Positions 46,569 to 60,910 of a stretch of 64,000 nucleotides of DNA are shown piece after piece. The notes beneath the pieces were generated by a model. The model had not been told where the DNA came from. It was given only the letters and a program-made list of their open reading frames with translations, and did not search any database. The stretch is from positions 53,980 to 117,979 of the forward strand of contig NW_027417190.1 in NCBI RefSeq assembly GCF_009905375.1. Direction: 5' to 3'. Within the stretch, counting starts at the first letter, position 1; the number at the start of each line of letters is the position of its first letter. Both the position numbers and the translations under genes were made by a program. This DNA is from Apium graveolens (Eukaryota > Streptophyta > Magnoliopsida > Apiales > Apiaceae).

Positions 46569-48485
46569 TGTAATAACCATGATTTTTGTAATTATATATA
46601 TATACATTTTTTGCATATTTAATTATTTGGTTATATAAGGAAAATAATATTTTATTATATAGATTTGTTATTAAATCTAAAGACGCGTATTTTTATATTA
46701 AAAATAAAATTTCTAGTTATCTAAAATATTTAAGTAAGGTTAAAAAATTGTTTTAATTTATATGTGCATAATTTTAATTTAATATATATTTATTTTATCA
46801 CTAGAATTTAATAATAGGTGTAGTTATGTATTTGAAAAACTCAGTCAAACACTAAATCTTAACAAAGAGATAATGTTTGTTTAAATTTATGATCACGTAC
46901 CCACTAACCTCAATCGGAGTATTGGTTTAACCAACTTGTGTATAAATAGGCTATTAGAAAATCATTTTATCTCTGTATAACATCTTCTCTTTTAGGTACG
47001 TTTTATTTCCTATATTTTTACTTATGTATTTTACATGTTTATTGCATACTTCTATATATATATATATAATTAAATTACATTTTTGTGAACTTATGTATGA
47101 CTATTCTAATTCACTTGTTAATAGTTTATTTTATTATTTAGTTCCATGGTTATGTGTATAACACTATAGTTTACTTAATTTAATCATTTAGTTTGATGTT
47201 GATTATTAAATATTTTAGTTAATAATCACCATTTTTTTGTAAATATTTAATGCATGAATTTATGTTTATAATTACGTGTTTTGTGCATGCATAATAATTC
47301 ATATGTTATATGTTAAATATATGTTTGATTTAGATATGCATTTACATTCGTGCACCAATTAAATACATGCTCATTTATTAAATTGATTATACTTATTCTT
47401 TATAATAATATTTTCACACATAAGGTTATGAAAATTTTTACACCAATATTTATATTTTGGCCACTTGTATAATCATAAGCATATGTTACCTATTTTATTT
47501 ATCTTTGTTATTTTATTTTAAGGATTATATAGATAGTAAATATTAAATGTACATCTATTTTATTCTTAATTTATATAGTTTACATATACTTGATTTATTA
47601 TTATTATATATAATGTATTTAAGTGTTGAGTTTTTTTTATTTGTGGGTACACTATTTTGAATTATTATATGAGAATGGTCATATTTATATGTCAATATGA
47701 ATTTATTTTGTTACTTACTGACATTTAATTGTTATTATGGGTTAAGCTTTATAAAGTTAAAGTGTGGTTAGCTTAGTGGCATGTACATGTTAACATCCTG
47801 ATTATTATATTAAGTGTATATGTGTATGTCTAGGTTCATTTTGTCAACATAATTTGGGAGATATTGATATTAAGGTAAGTTAACTCTTCACACTTTATTT
47901 ATTTTAAAATCTTTTAAATATTTTTGCACTGCTTTTGTTTTAAAATTTATGGATGAAGTACCTGTTTTACAAATAAGAATTCCTAGTGAGCTCTGACTTA
48001 TGAACCAGTTAGTAATTGCATAAAGTTCCGAAACTAGCCTTTTATAGCTTAGTAGGCAGTGCTACTTATGATGCCTCTTTTGATACTATGTCACACATAT
48101 TTGTGGCTTTAGGCAGCTGTGGAATTTTATATCCTATGTCACATGTATTTTCGAAAATTATTTTTGTTTTATAAAATTATGATACTTCATCCACTAGTGT
48201 AGAACTGTTTTCTTGCTGGGCTCTTGCTCATTACTCACAAATTTTCAGGTGCTTAGCTTTTGCGACATCACCAGGTGGATGCTTTGGAACAATATTTTAG
48301 TGATTATGTTTGTATTGGAGCTGCGTCCCCAAGATTTGCTTTATTTTCAGCTTAGATGATTTTATTTCTGTGTGGGATTCTAGAAATTTATGAAAAACTA
48401 GAAACTTATTCTTATTATGGATTTAATTTGGAGTTTTAGCTCAATATTTAAGTATAACTATTTTCTGAAAAGTTGGGGTATTACA
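46569..48485 (+). mobile_element. LTR 5 of the plus-strand array
   Basis: 1917 bp with both termini and TATAAATA at 46941-46948. The second half departs from LTRs 3-4 and matches LTRs 6-7 (TGATGCCTCTTTTGATAC instead of the GGCTTCGG ... GGGGCCC segment), so it is a switch point between two sequence types. Confidence 0.9.
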
Positions 48486-48702
48486 GTTGGTATTCAGAGC
48501 CTAGGTTAGCTTCCTGTAGACTACCCTTTTAGGTTTAACCTGTGAGTTATGAGTTTGGTTATTTGTGTTTCAAAAAAAAACTACTTTTATTTTTTTTTGG
48601 TTAAATATTTTCTACTTTCTCGATGCAGAAATATTTTTGGTATCATTAAATGTTTTTGGTATGTTTAAATTTGGGGACCTAATTTTTTTAAGGAGGGTAG
48701 AA
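48486..48702 (+). mobile_element. Internal domain, 217 bp
   Basis: GTTGGTATTCAGAGCCTAGG at the left, AAGGAGGGTAGAA at the right. No open frame of use; the 63-codon frame from 48565 runs across the LTR boundary and is not a gene. Confidence 0.88.
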
Positions 48703-50650
48703 TGTAATAACCATGATTTTTGTAATTATATATATATACATTTTTCGCATTTTTAATTATTTGGTTATATAAGAAAAATAATATTTTATTATATAGATTT
48801 GTTATTAAATCTAAAGACGCGTATTTTTATATTAAAAATAAACATTTCTAGTTATCTAAAATATTTAAGTAAGGTTAAAAAAATTGTTTTAATTTATATG
48901 TGCATAATTTTAATTTAATATATATTTATTTTACCACTAGAATTTAATAATAGGTGTAGTTATGTTGTGTATATTTATTAGTACGTGTTATGTGTATTTG
49001 AAAAACTCAGTCAAACACTAAATCTTAACAAATAGATAATGTTTGTTTAAATTTGTGATCACGTACCCACAAACGCATTGAATGGAAGTATTGGTTGAAC
49101 CAACTTGTGTATAAATAGGCTATTAGCATATCATTTTGTCTCTATATAACATCTTCTCTTTTCAGGTACGTTCTATTTCCTCTATTTTTACTTATGTATT
49201 TTACATGTTTATTGCATACTTCTATATATATATATAATTAAATTACATTTTTGTGAACTTATGTATGTCTATTCTAATTCACTTGTTATTAGTTTATTTT
49301 ATTATTTAGTTCCATGGTTATGTGTATAACACTATAGTTTACTTAATTTAATCATTTAGTTTGATGTTGATTATTAAATATTTTAGTTAATAATCACCAT
49401 TTTTTTTGTAAATATTTAATGCATGAATTTATGTTTATAATTACGTGTTTTGTGCATGCATAATAATTCATATGTTATATGTTAAATATATGTTTGATTT
49501 AGATATGCATTTAGATTCCTGCACCAATTAAATACATGCTCATTTATTTAATTGATTATACTTATTTTGTATAATGATATTTTCACACGTAAGGTTATGA
49601 AAATTTATACAACAATATTTATATTTTGGCCACTTGTATAATCATAAGTATATGTTACCTATTTTATTTATCTTTGTTATTTTATTTTAAGGATTATATA
49701 GATAGTAAATATTAAATGTACATCTATTTTATTCTTAATTTATATAGTTTACATATACTTGATTTATTATTATTATATATAATGTATTTAAGTGTTGAGT
49801 TTTTTTTATTTGTGGGTACACTATTTTGAACTATTATATGAGAATGGTGGTATTTATATGTCAATATGAATTTATTTTGTTACTTGTACTGACATTTAAT
49901 TGTTATTATGGGTTAAGCTTTATAAAGTTAAAGTGTGGTTAGCTTAGTGGCATGTACATGTTAACATCATGATTATTATATTAAGTGTATTTGTGTATGT
50001 CTAGGTTCATTTTGTCAACATAATTTGGGAGATATTGCTATTAAGGTAAGTTAACTCTTCACACTTTATTTATTTTAAAATCTTTTAAATATTTTTGCAC
50101 TGCTTTTATTTTAAAATTTATGGATCAAGTACCCTGTTTTACAAATAAGAATTTCCAGTGAGCTCTGACTTATGAATCAGTTAGTAATTACATATAGTTC
50201 CGGAACTAGCCTTTAATACCTTAGTAGGCAGTGCTACTTATGATGCCTCTTTTGATACTGTGTCACAGGTATTTGTGGCGTTAGGCAGCTGTGGAATTTT
50301 ATATCTTATGTCACATGTATTTTCGAAAATTATTTTTGTTTTATAAAATTATGATACTTCATCCACTAGTGTAGAACTGTTTTCTTGCTGGGCTCTTCGC
50401 TCATTACTCACAAATTTTCAAGTGCTTAGCTTTTGCCACATCTTAAAGATGGATGCTTTGGAACAATATTTTAGTGATTATGTTTGTATTGGAGCTGCGT
50501 CCCCCAAGATTTGCTTTATTTTCATTTTATTTCTGTGTGGGATTCTAGAAATTTATGAAAAACTAGAAACTTATTCTTATTATGGATTTAATTTGGAGTT
50601 TTAGCTGAATATTTAAGTATAACTATTTTCTGAAAAGTTGGGGTATTACA
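48703..50650 (+). mobile_element. LTR 6 of the plus-strand array
   Basis: 1948 bp. TATAAATA at 49110-49117. Carries the extended 5' segment (TGTGTATATTTATTAGTACGTG before the CTCAGTCAAAC block). Confidence 0.92.
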
Positions 50651-50869
50651 GTTGGTATTCAGAGCCTAGGTTAGCTTCCTGTAGACTACCCTTTTAGGTT
50701 TAACCTGTGAGTTATGAGTTTGATTATTTGTGTTTCAAAAAAAAACTACTTTTATTTTTTTTTGGTTAAATATTTTCTGACTTTCTCGATGCAGAAATAT
50801 TTTTTGGTATCATTAAATGTTTTTGGTATGTTTAAATTTGGGGACCTAATTTTTTTAAGGAGGGTAGAA
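50651..50869 (+). mobile_element. Internal domain, 219 bp
   Basis: Complete, from TTGGTATTCAGAGCC to the purine tract; the longest internal piece in the array. Confidence 0.88.
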
Positions 50870-52804
50870 TGTAATAACCATGATTTTTCTAATTATATAT
50901 ATATACATTTTTCGCATTTTTAATTATTTGGTTATATAAGAAAAATAATATTTTATTATATAGATTTGTTATTAAATCTAAAGACGCGTATTTTTATATT
51001 AAAAATAAACATTTCTAGTTATCTAAAATATTTAAGTAAGGTTAAAAAATTGTTTTAATTTATATGTGCATAATTTTAATTTAATATATATTTATTTTAC
51101 CACTAGAATTTAATAATAGGTGTAGTTATGCTGTGTATATTTATTAGTACGTGTTATGTGTATTTGAAAAACTCAGTCAAACACTAAATCTTAACAAATA
51201 GATAATGTTTGTTTAAATTTGTGATCACGTACCCACAAACGCATTGAATGGGAGTATTGGTTGAACCAACTTGTGTATAAATAGGCTATTAGCATATCAT
51301 TTTGTCTCTATATAACATCTTCTCTTTTCAGGTACGTTCTATTTTCTATATTTTTACTTATGTATTTTACATGTTTATTACATACTTCTATATATATATA
51401 TATAATTAAATTACATTTTTGTGAACTTATGTATGACTATTCTAATTCACTTGTTATTAGTTTATTTTATTATTTAGTTCCATGGTTATGTGTATAACAC
51501 TATAGTTTACTTAATTTAATCATTTAGTTTGATGTTGATTATTAAATATTTTAGTTAATAATCACCATTTTTTTTGTAAATATTTAATGCATGAATTTAT
51601 GTTTATAATTACGTGTTTTGTGCATGCATAATAATTCATATGTTATATGTTAAATATATGTTTGATTTAGATATGCATTTAGATTCCTGCACCAATTAAA
51701 TACATGCTCATTTATTAATTGATTATACTTATTTTGTATAATGATATTTTCACACGTAAGGTTATGAAAATTTATACAACAATATTTATATTTTGGCCAC
51801 TTGTATAATCATAAGTATATGTTACCTATTTTATTTATCTTTGTTATTTTATTTTAAGGATTATATAGATAGTAAATATTAAATGTACATCTATTTTATT
51901 CTTAATTTATATCGTTTACATATACTTGATTTATTATTATTATATATAATGTATTTAAGTGTTGAGTTTTTTTATTTGTGGGTACACTATTTTGAACTAT
52001 TATATGAGAATGGTGGTATTTATATGTCAATATGAATTTATTTTGTTACTTGTACTGACATTTAATTGTTATTATGGGTTAAGCTTTATAAAGTTAAAGT
52101 GTGGTTAGCTTAGTGGCATGTACATGTTAACATCATGATTATTATATTAAGTGTATTTGTGTATGTCTAGGTTCATTTTGTCAACATAATTTGGGAGATA
52201 TTGCTATTAAGGTAAGTTAACTCTTCACACTTTATTTATTTTAAAATCTTTTAAATATTTTTGCACTGCTTTTATTTTAAAATTTATGGATCAAGTACCC
52301 TGTTTTACAAATAAGAATTCCCAGTGAGTTCTGACTTATGAACCAGTTAGTAATTGCATATAGTTCCGGAACTAGCCTTTTATACGCAGTGCTTCTTTTG
52401 ATACTGTGTCACAGGTATTTGTGGCGTTAGGCAGCTGTGGAATTTTATATCTTATGTCACATGTATTTTCGAAAATTATTTTTGTTTTATAAAATTATGA
52501 TACTTGATCCACTAGTGTAGAACTGTTTTCTTGCTGGGCTCTTGCCTCATTACTCACAAATTTTCAGTGCTTATCTTTTACGACATCTTAAAGGTGGATG
52601 CTTTGGAACAATATTTTAGTGATTATGTTTGTATTGGAGCTGCGTCCCCAAGATTTGCTTTATTTTCGGCTTAGATGATTTTATTTCTGTGTGGGATTTT
52701 AGAAATTTATGAAAAACTAGAAACTTATTCTTATTATGGATTTAATTTGGAGTTTTAGCTGAATATTTAAGTATAACTATTTTCTGAAAAGTTGGGGTAT
52801 TACA
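50870..52804 (+). mobile_element. LTR 7, last plus-strand LTR before the inversion
   Basis: 1935 bp. TATAAATA at 51276-51283. Close to LTR 6 (shared GCTATTAAGGTAAG and TGCTTTTATTTTAAA). A stretch TACTTATGATGCC is lost near 52386. Confidence 0.92.
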
Positions 52805-52930
52805 GTTGGTATTTAGAGCCTAGGTTAGCTTCCTGTAGACTGCCCTTTTAGGTTTAACCTGTGAGTTATGAGTTTGGTTATTTGTGTTTCAAAAAAAACT
52901 ACTTTTATTTTGTTTTGGTTAAATATTTTC
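52805..52930 (+). mobile_element. Internal domain cut at inversion point
   Basis: Starts GTTGGTATTTAGAGCC and follows the internal sequence for 126 bp to TTAAATATTTTC, then jumps into a minus-strand LTR. Confidence 0.88.
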
Positions 52931-53929
52931 ATATAATCCTTAAAATAAAATAACAAAGATAAATAAAATAGGTAACATATGCTTATGATTATACAAGTGG
53001 CCAAAATATAAATATTGTTGTATAAATTTTCATAACCTTACGTGTGAAAATATCATTATACAAAATAAGTATAATCAATTTAATAAATGAGCATGTATTT
53101 AATTGGTGCAGGAATCTAAATGCATATCTAAATCAAACATATATTTAACATATAACATATGAATTATTATGCATGCACAAACCACGTAATAATAAACATA
53201 AATTCATGCATTAAATATTTACAAAAAAAATGGTGATTATTAACTAAAATATTTAATAATCAACATCAAACTAAATGATTAAATTAGTAAACTATAGTGT
53301 TATACACATAACCATGGAACTAAATAATAAAATAAACTAATAACAAGTGAATTAGAATAGTCATACATAAGTTCACAAAAAATGTAATTTAATTTTATAT
53401 ATATATATAGAAGTATGCAATAAACATGTAAAATACATAAGTAAAAATATAGGAAATAGAACGTACCTGAAAAGAGAAGATGTTATATAGAGACAAAATG
53501 ATATGCTAATAGCCTATTTATACACAAGTTGGTTCAACCAATACTCCATTCAAAGCGTTTTGTGGGTACGTGATCACAAATTTAAACAAACATTATCTAT
53601 TTGTTAAGATTTAGTGTTTGACTGAGTTTTTCAAATACACATAACACGTACTAATAAATATACACAACATAACTAACACCTATTATTAAATTCTAGTGGT
53701 AAATAAATATATATTAAATTAAAATTATGCACATATAAATTAAAACAATTTTTTTAACCTTACTTAAATATTTTAGATAACTAGAAATATTTATTTTTAA
53801 TATAAAAAATACGCGTCTTTAGATTTAATAACAAATCTATATAATAAAATATTATTTTCTTATATAACCAAATAATTAAAAATGCGAAAAATGTATATAT
53901 ATATAATTACAAAAATCATGGTTATTACA
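52931..53929 (-). mobile_element. LTR (minus), 5' half, first after inversion
   Basis: The reverse complement starts at TGTAATAACC (53929) and covers the 5' half of the LTR to ...AAGGATTATAT. Contains the minus-strand TATA box (53515-53522). The 3' half is absent, lost at the inversion junction. Confidence 0.9.
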
Positions 53930-54147
53930 TTCTACCCTCCTTAAAAAAATTAGGTCCCCAAATTTAAACATACCAAAAAATATTAATGATACCAAAAATA
54001 TTTCTGCATCGAGAAAAGTCAGAAAATATTTAACCAAAACAAAATAAAAGTAGTTTTTTTGAAACACAAATAACCAAAACTCATAACTCACAGGTTAAAC
54101 CTAAAAGGGCAGTCTACAGTAAGCTAACCTAGGCTCTAAATACCAAC
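53930..54147 (-). mobile_element. Internal domain (minus), 218 bp
   Basis: Purine tract reverse complement TTCTACCCTCCTT at the left, primer-binding-like TACCAAC at the right. Confidence 0.86.
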
Positions 54148-56083
54148 TGTAATACCCCAACTTTTCAGAAAATAGTTATACTTAAATATTCAGCTAAAAC
54201 TCCAAATTAAATCATAATAAGAATAAGTTTCTAGTTTTTCATAAATTTCTAAAATCCCACACAGAAATAAAATCATCTAAGCCGAAAATAAAGCAAATCT
54301 TGGGGACGCAGCTCCAATACAAACATAATCAAAAATATTCCAAAGCATCCACCTTTAAGATGTCGTAAAAGATAAGCAACTGAAAATTTGTGAGTAATGA
54401 GGCAAGAGCCCAGCAAGAAAACAGTTCTACACTATCAAGTATCATAATTTTATAAAACAAAAATAATTTTCGAAAATACATGTGACATAAGATATAAAAT
54501 TCCACAGCTGCCTAACGCCACAAATACCTGTGACACAGTATCAAAAGAGGCATCATAAGTAGCACTGCCTAGTAAGGTATAAAAGGCTAGTTCCGGAACT
54601 ATATGCAATTACTAACTGGTTCATAAGTCAGAACTCACTGGAATTCTTATTTGTAAAACAGGGTACTTGATCCATAAATTTTAAAATAAAAGCAGTGCAA
54701 AAATATTTAAAAGATTTTAAAATAAATAAAGTGTGAAGAGTTAACTTACCTTAATAGCAATATCTCCCAAATTATGTTGACAAAATGAACCTAGACATAC
54801 ACAAATACACTTAATATAATAATCATGATGTTAACATGTACATGCCACTAAGCTAACCACACTTTAACTTTATAAAGCTTAACCCATAATAACAATTAAA
54901 TGTCAGTATAAGTAACAAAATAAATTCATATTGACATATAAATACGACCATTCTCATATAATAGTTCAAAATAGTGTACCCACAAATAAAAAAACTCAAC
55001 ACTTAAATAAATTATATATAATAATAATAAATCAAGTATATGTAAACTATATAAATTAAGAATAAAATAGATGTACATTTAATATTTACTCTCTATAATC
55101 CTTAAAATAAAATAACAAAGATAAATAAAATAGGTAACATATGCTTATGATTATACAAGTGGCCAAAATATAAATATTGTTGTATAAATTTTCATAACCT
55201 TACGTGTGAAAATATCATTATACAAAATAAGTATAATCAATTTAATAAATGAGCATGTATTTAATTGGTGCAGGAATCTAAATGCATATCTAAATCAAAC
55301 ATATATTTAACATATAACATATGAATTATTATGCATGCACAAAACACGTAATTATAAACATAAATTCATGCATTAAATATTTACAAAAAAAATGGTGATT
55401 ATTAACTAAAATATTTAATAATCAACATCAAACTAAATGATTAAATTAAGTAAACTATAGTGTTATACACATAACCATGGAACTAAATAATAAAATAAAC
55501 TAATAACAAGTGAATTAGAATAGACATACATAAGTTCACAAAAATGTAATTTAATTATATATATATATAGAAGTATGCAATAAACATGTAAAATACATAA
55601 GTAAAAATAGAGGAAATAGAACGTACCTGAAAAGAGAAGATGTTATATAGAGACAAAATGATATGCTAATAGCCTATTTATACACAAGTTGGTTCAACCA
55701 ATACTCCCATTCAATGCGTTTGTGGGTACGTGATCACAAATTTAAACAAACATTATCTATTTGTTAAGATTTAGTGTTTGACTGAGTTTTTCAAATACAC
55801 ATAACACGTACTAATAAATATACACAACATAACTACACCTATTATTAAATTCTAGTGGTAAAATAAATATATATTAAATTAAAATTATGCACATATAAAT
55901 TAAAACAATTTTTTTAACCTTACTTAAATATTTTAGATAACTAGAAATTTATTTTTAATATAAAAATACGCGTCTTTAGATTTAATAACAAATCTATATA
56001 ATAAAATTATTTTTCTTATATAACCAAATAATTAAAAATGCGAAAAATGTATATATATAATTACAAAAATCATGGTTATTACA
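54148..56083 (-). mobile_element. LTR (minus), abutting gag fragment
   Basis: 1936 bp. The 5' terminus at 56083 meets the gag fragment at 56084 exactly as LTR 16129 and LTR 42328 do, but inverted. The stretch with ATTCCAAAGCATCC lacks the ACTAAAATATTG present in its neighbours. Confidence 0.9.
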
Positions 56084-56450
56084 AAATTGATCATGGTAAT
56101 GATGAAGATATCCTACAAATTGATGCTCTTTTACTTAAAAAGTTTAGAAATATGGGCTATATAGACTTCAAAAAAATTGTTTTTGAAAAAAAGGCTCTAC
56201 TTCCTCCAACTTTATTTTGATAAGAGGAATTAAAGAAAGAATTATGGCAAGGAGTCAAGGTATGGGAAAATTACAAGTCAAAGATCAAGTGCTATAATTG
56301 TGATGAAGTCAGACACTTTGTTGCTCATTCAGAAAGCCAAACGCTAAGAAGAAGCAAGCCTTGATCAGCAAGAAGAAGAATTAAAGCAAGTTTTGACCAG
56401 AAGAACAATTGGGATGATACATTACAAGAGTACAAACTATGCTTACAAGA
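56084..56450 (+). pseudogene. Copia-type gag fragment with zinc knuckle, copy 3 (inverted)
   Basis: Plus-strand counterpart of the fragments at 15771 and 41964. Reads HGNDEDILQIDALLLKKFRN and KKIVFEKKALLPPTLF to a TGA, then after it ELKKELWQGVKVWENY, IKCYNCDEVRHFVAHSES and DDTLQEYKLCLQ. Apart from one stop and the knuckle's C-to-S change, the frame is fairly well kept. At 56450 it breaks into the 5' part of another minus-strand LTR. A 60-codon open frame from 56038 starts inside the LTR and is not a natural gene start. Confidence 0.75.
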
Positions 56451-56701
56451 CTACACCTATTATTAAATTCTAGTGATAAAATAAATAATATTAAATTAAA
56501 ATTATGCACATATAAATTAAAACAATTTTTTTAACCTTACTTAAATATTTTAGATAACTAGAAATTTTATTTTTAATATAAAAATACGCGTCTTTAGATT
56601 TAATAACAAATCTATAAATAAAATATTATTTTCCTTATATAACCAAATAATTAAATATGCAAAAATGTATATATATAATTACAAAAATCATGGTTATTAC
56701 A
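56451..56701 (-). mobile_element. LTR (minus), 5' fragment of 251 bp
   Basis: Only the first ~250 bp from TGTAATAACC (56701) to GTGTAG remain, cut by the gag junction. Confidence 0.85.
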
Positions 56702-56911
56702 TTCTACCTCCTTAAAAAAATTAGGTCCCCAAATTTAAACATACCAAAAACATTTACTGATACCAAAAATATTTCTGCATCGAGAAAGTCAGAAAATATT
56801 TAACCAAAAAAAATTAAAAGTAGTTTTTTTTGGAAACAAATAACTAAACTCATAACTGGTTAAGCCTAAAAGGGCAGTCTACAGACGCTAACCTAGGCTC
56901 TGAATACCAAC
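56702..56911 (-). mobile_element. Internal domain (minus), 210 bp
   Basis: Primer-binding-like region reads TTGGTATTCAGAGCC on the minus strand; the related AGCGTCTGTAGAC links it to the 44215 and 46376 type rather than to its right-hand neighbours (AGCTTCCTGTAG). Confidence 0.85.
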
Positions 56912-58743
56912 TGTAATACCCCAACCTTTCAGAAAATAGTTATACTTAAATATTCAGCTAAAACTCCAAATTAAATCCATAATAAGAATAAGTTTCTAGT
57001 TTTTCATAAATTTCTAAAATCGCAGACAGAAATAAAATCATCTAAGCTGAAAAAAGCAAATCTTGGGAGACGAACATAATCACTAAAATATTGTTCCAAA
57101 GCATCCACCTTTAAGATGTGCAAAAGCTAAGGCACCTGAAAATTTGTGAGTAATGGCGACCGAGCAAGAAAACAGTTCTACACTATCAAGTATCATAATT
57201 TTATAAAAAAAAATTTTCAAAACATGTGACATAAGATATAAAATTCCACAGCGCTAAGCCACAAATACCTGTGACACACTATCAAAAGTTCAAATCTGTG
57301 AATAAGGCTATAAGAGATTGCTCTCCAGAAGCCATCATAAGTAGCACCTAGTAGTCAAAAACGTTTCGGAACTATACGCAATTACTAACTGGTTCATAAG
57401 TCAGCTCACTGGAATTCTTATTTGTAAAACAGGGTACTTGATCCATAAATTTTAAAACAAAAGAAGTGCAAAAATATTTAAAAATTTTAAATAAATAAAG
57501 TGTGAAGAGTTAACTTACATTAAAACAATATCTGCCAAATTATGTTGCCAAAATGAACCTAGACATACACACATACACTTAATATAATAATCATGATGTT
57601 AACATGTACATGCCGACTAAGCTAACCACACTTTAACTTTATAAAGCTTAACCCATAATAACAATTAAATGTCAAGTAACAAAATAAATTCATAGGACAT
57701 ATAAATACGACCATTCTCATATAATAGTTCAAAATAGTGTACACAAATAAAAAAAACTCAACACTTAAATACATTATATATAATAATAATAAATCAATTA
57801 TATGTAAACTATATAAATTAAGAATAAAATAGATGTACATTTAATATTTACTATCTATATAATCCTTAAAATAAAGTAACAAAGATAAATAAAATAGGTA
57901 ACATATGAAAGTGGCCAAAATATAAATATTGTGTATAAAATTTTCATAACCTTACCTCTGAAAATATCATTATACAAAATAAGTATAATCAATTTAATAA
58001 ATGAGCATATATTTAATTGGTGCACTAATTTAAATGCATATCTAAATCAAACATATATTTAACATATAACATATGAATTATTATGCATGCAAAAACATAA
58101 TTATAAACATAAATTCATGCATTAAATATTTACAAAAAAAATGGTATTATTAACTAAAACATTTAATAATCAACATCAAACTAAATGATTAAATTAAGTA
58201 AACTATAGTGTTATACAAATAACCATGGAACTAAATAATAAAAAAAACTAATAACAAGTGAATTAGAATAGTCATACATAAGTTCACAAAAATGTAATTA
58301 TATATATATATATATAGAAGTATGCAATAAACATGTAAAATACAAAGTAAAAATATAGGAAATACAACGTATCTGAAAAGAGAAGATGTTATACAAACAT
58401 AAAATGATATGCTAATAGCCTATTTATACACAAGTTGGTTGACTGAGTTTTTCAAATACACAAACACGTACTAATAAATACACAACATAACTACACCTAT
58501 TATTAAATTCTAGTGGTAAAATAAATATTATTAAATTAAAATTATGCACATATAAATTAAAACAATTTTTTTAACCTTACTTAAATATTTTAGATAACTA
58601 GAAATATTTATTTTTAATATAAAAATACGCGTCTTTAGATTTAATAACAAATCTATATAATAAAATTTTTTTCTTATATAACCAAATAATTAAAAATGCG
58701 AAAAATGTATATATATATAATTACAAAAATCATGGTTATTACA
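56912..58743 (-). mobile_element. LTR (minus), deleted subfamily
   Basis: 1832 bp. Lacks the same segment as LTR 3 and LTR 16129 (GTTGGTTGACTGAG on the plus strand). Many single-base deletions relative to LTR 3, e.g. GCAAAAACATAATT. TATA at 58421-58428. Inverted counterpart of LTR 3/LTR 4 sequence type. Confidence 0.9.
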
Positions 58744-58960
58744 TTCTACCCTCCTTAAAAAAATTAGGTCCCCAAATTTAAACATACCAAAAACATTTAA
58801 TGATACCAAAAATATTTCTGCATCGAGAAAGTCAGAAAATATTTAACCAAAACAAAATAAAAGTAGTTTTTTTTGAAACACAAATAACCAAACTCATAAC
58901 TCACAGGTTAAACCTAAAAGGGCAGTCTACAGGAAGCTAACCTAGGCTCTAAATACCAAC
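58744..58960 (-). mobile_element. Internal domain (minus), 217 bp
   Basis: Minus-strand TTGGTATTTAGAGCC, shared with 52805 and with the next two minus internals: a C-to-T variant that groups the right arm with the last plus unit. Confidence 0.86.
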
Positions 58961-60910
58961 TGTAATACCCCAACTTTTCAGAAAATAGTTATACTTAAAT
59001 ATTCAGCTAAAACTCCAAATTAAATCCATAATAAGAATAAGTTTCTAGTTTTTCATAAATTTCTAAAATCCCACACAGAAATAAAATCATCTAAGCCGAA
59101 AATAAAGCAAATCTTGGGGACGCAGCTCCAATACAAACATAATCACTAAAATATTGTTCCAAAGCATCCACCTTTAAGATGTCGTAAAAGATAAGCAACT
59201 GAAAATTTGTGAGTAATGAGGCAAGAGCCCAGCAAGAAAACAGTTCTACACTAGTGGATCAAGTATCATAATTTTATAAAACAAAATAATTTTCGAAAAT
59301 ACATGTGACATAAGATATAAAATTCCACAGCTGCCTAACGCCACAAATACCTGTGACACAGTATCAAAAGAGGCATCATAAGTAGCACTGCTAGTAAGGT
59401 ATAAAAGGCTAGTTCCGGAACTATATGCAATTACTAACTGGTTCATAAGTCAGAACTCACTGGGAATTCTTATTTGTAAAACAGGGTACTTGATCCATAA
59501 ATTTTAAAATAAAAGCAGTGCAAAAATATTTAAAAGATTTTAAAATAAATAAAGTGTGAAGAGTTAACTTACCTTAATAGCAATATCTCCCAAATTATGT
59601 TGACAAAATGAACCTAGACATACACAAATACACTTAATATAATAATCATGATGTTAACATGTACATGCCACTAAGCTAACCACACTTTAACTTTATAAAG
59701 CTTAACCCATAATAACAATTAAATGTCAGTATAAGTAACAAAATAAATTCATATTGACATATAAATACGACCATTCTCATATAATAGTTCAAAATAGTGT
59801 ACCCACAAATAAAAAAAACTCAACACTTAAATAAATTATATATAATAATAATAAATCAAGTATATGTAAACTATATAAATTAAGAATAAAATAGATGTAC
59901 ATTTAATATTTACTATCTATAATCCTTAAAATAAAATAACAAAGATAAATAAAATAGGTAACATATGCTTATGATTATACAAGTGGCCAAAATATAATAT
60001 TGTTGTATAAATTTTCATAACCTTACGTGTGAAAATATCATTATACAAAATAAGTATAATCAATTTAATAAATGAGCATGTATTTAATTGGTGCAGGAAT
60101 CTAAATGCATATCTAAATCAAACATATATTTAACATATAACATATGAATTATTATGCATGCACAAAACACGTAATTATAAACATAAATTCATGCATTAAA
60201 TATTTACAAAAAAAATGGTGATTATTAACTAAAATATTTAATAATCAACATCAAACTAAATGATTAAATTAAGTAAACTATAGTGTTATACACATAACCA
60301 TGGAACTAAATAATAAAATAAACTAATAACAAGTGAATTAGAATAGTCATACATAAGTTCACAAAAATGTAATTTAATTTTATATATATATATAGAAGTA
60401 TGCAATAAACATGTAAAATACATAAGTAAAAATATAGGAAATAGAACGTACCTGAAAAGAGAAGATGTTATATAGAGACAAAATGATATGCTAATAGCCT
60501 ATTTATACACAAGTTGGTTCAACCAATACTCCCATTCAATGCGTTTGTGGGTACGTGATCACAAATTTAAACAAACATTATCTATTTGTTAAGATTTAGT
60601 GTTTGACTGAGTTTTTCAAATACACATAACACGTACTAATAAATATACACAACATAACTACACCTATTATTAAATTCTAGTGGTAAAATAAATATATATA
60701 AATTAAAATTATGCACATATAAATTAAAACAATTTTTTAACCTTACTTAAATATTTTAGATAACTAGAAATATTTATTTTTAATATAAAAATACGCGTCT
60801 TTAGATTTAATAACAAATCTATATAATAAAATATTATTTTTCTTATATAACCAAATAATTAAAAATGCGAAAAATGTATATATATAATTACAAAAATCAT
60901 GGTTATTACA
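58961..60910 (-). mobile_element. LTR (minus), complete
   Basis: 1950 bp, termini TGTAATAACC (60910) and ...GGTATTACA (58961). TATA at 60500-60507. Very similar to 61128-63073. Confidence 0.92.

Noticed and set aside
56038..56220. 60-codon ORF treated as a gene
   Set aside because: Its start lies in the LTR terminus and only the later part is gag; it is a chance fusion at the LTR/gag joint.
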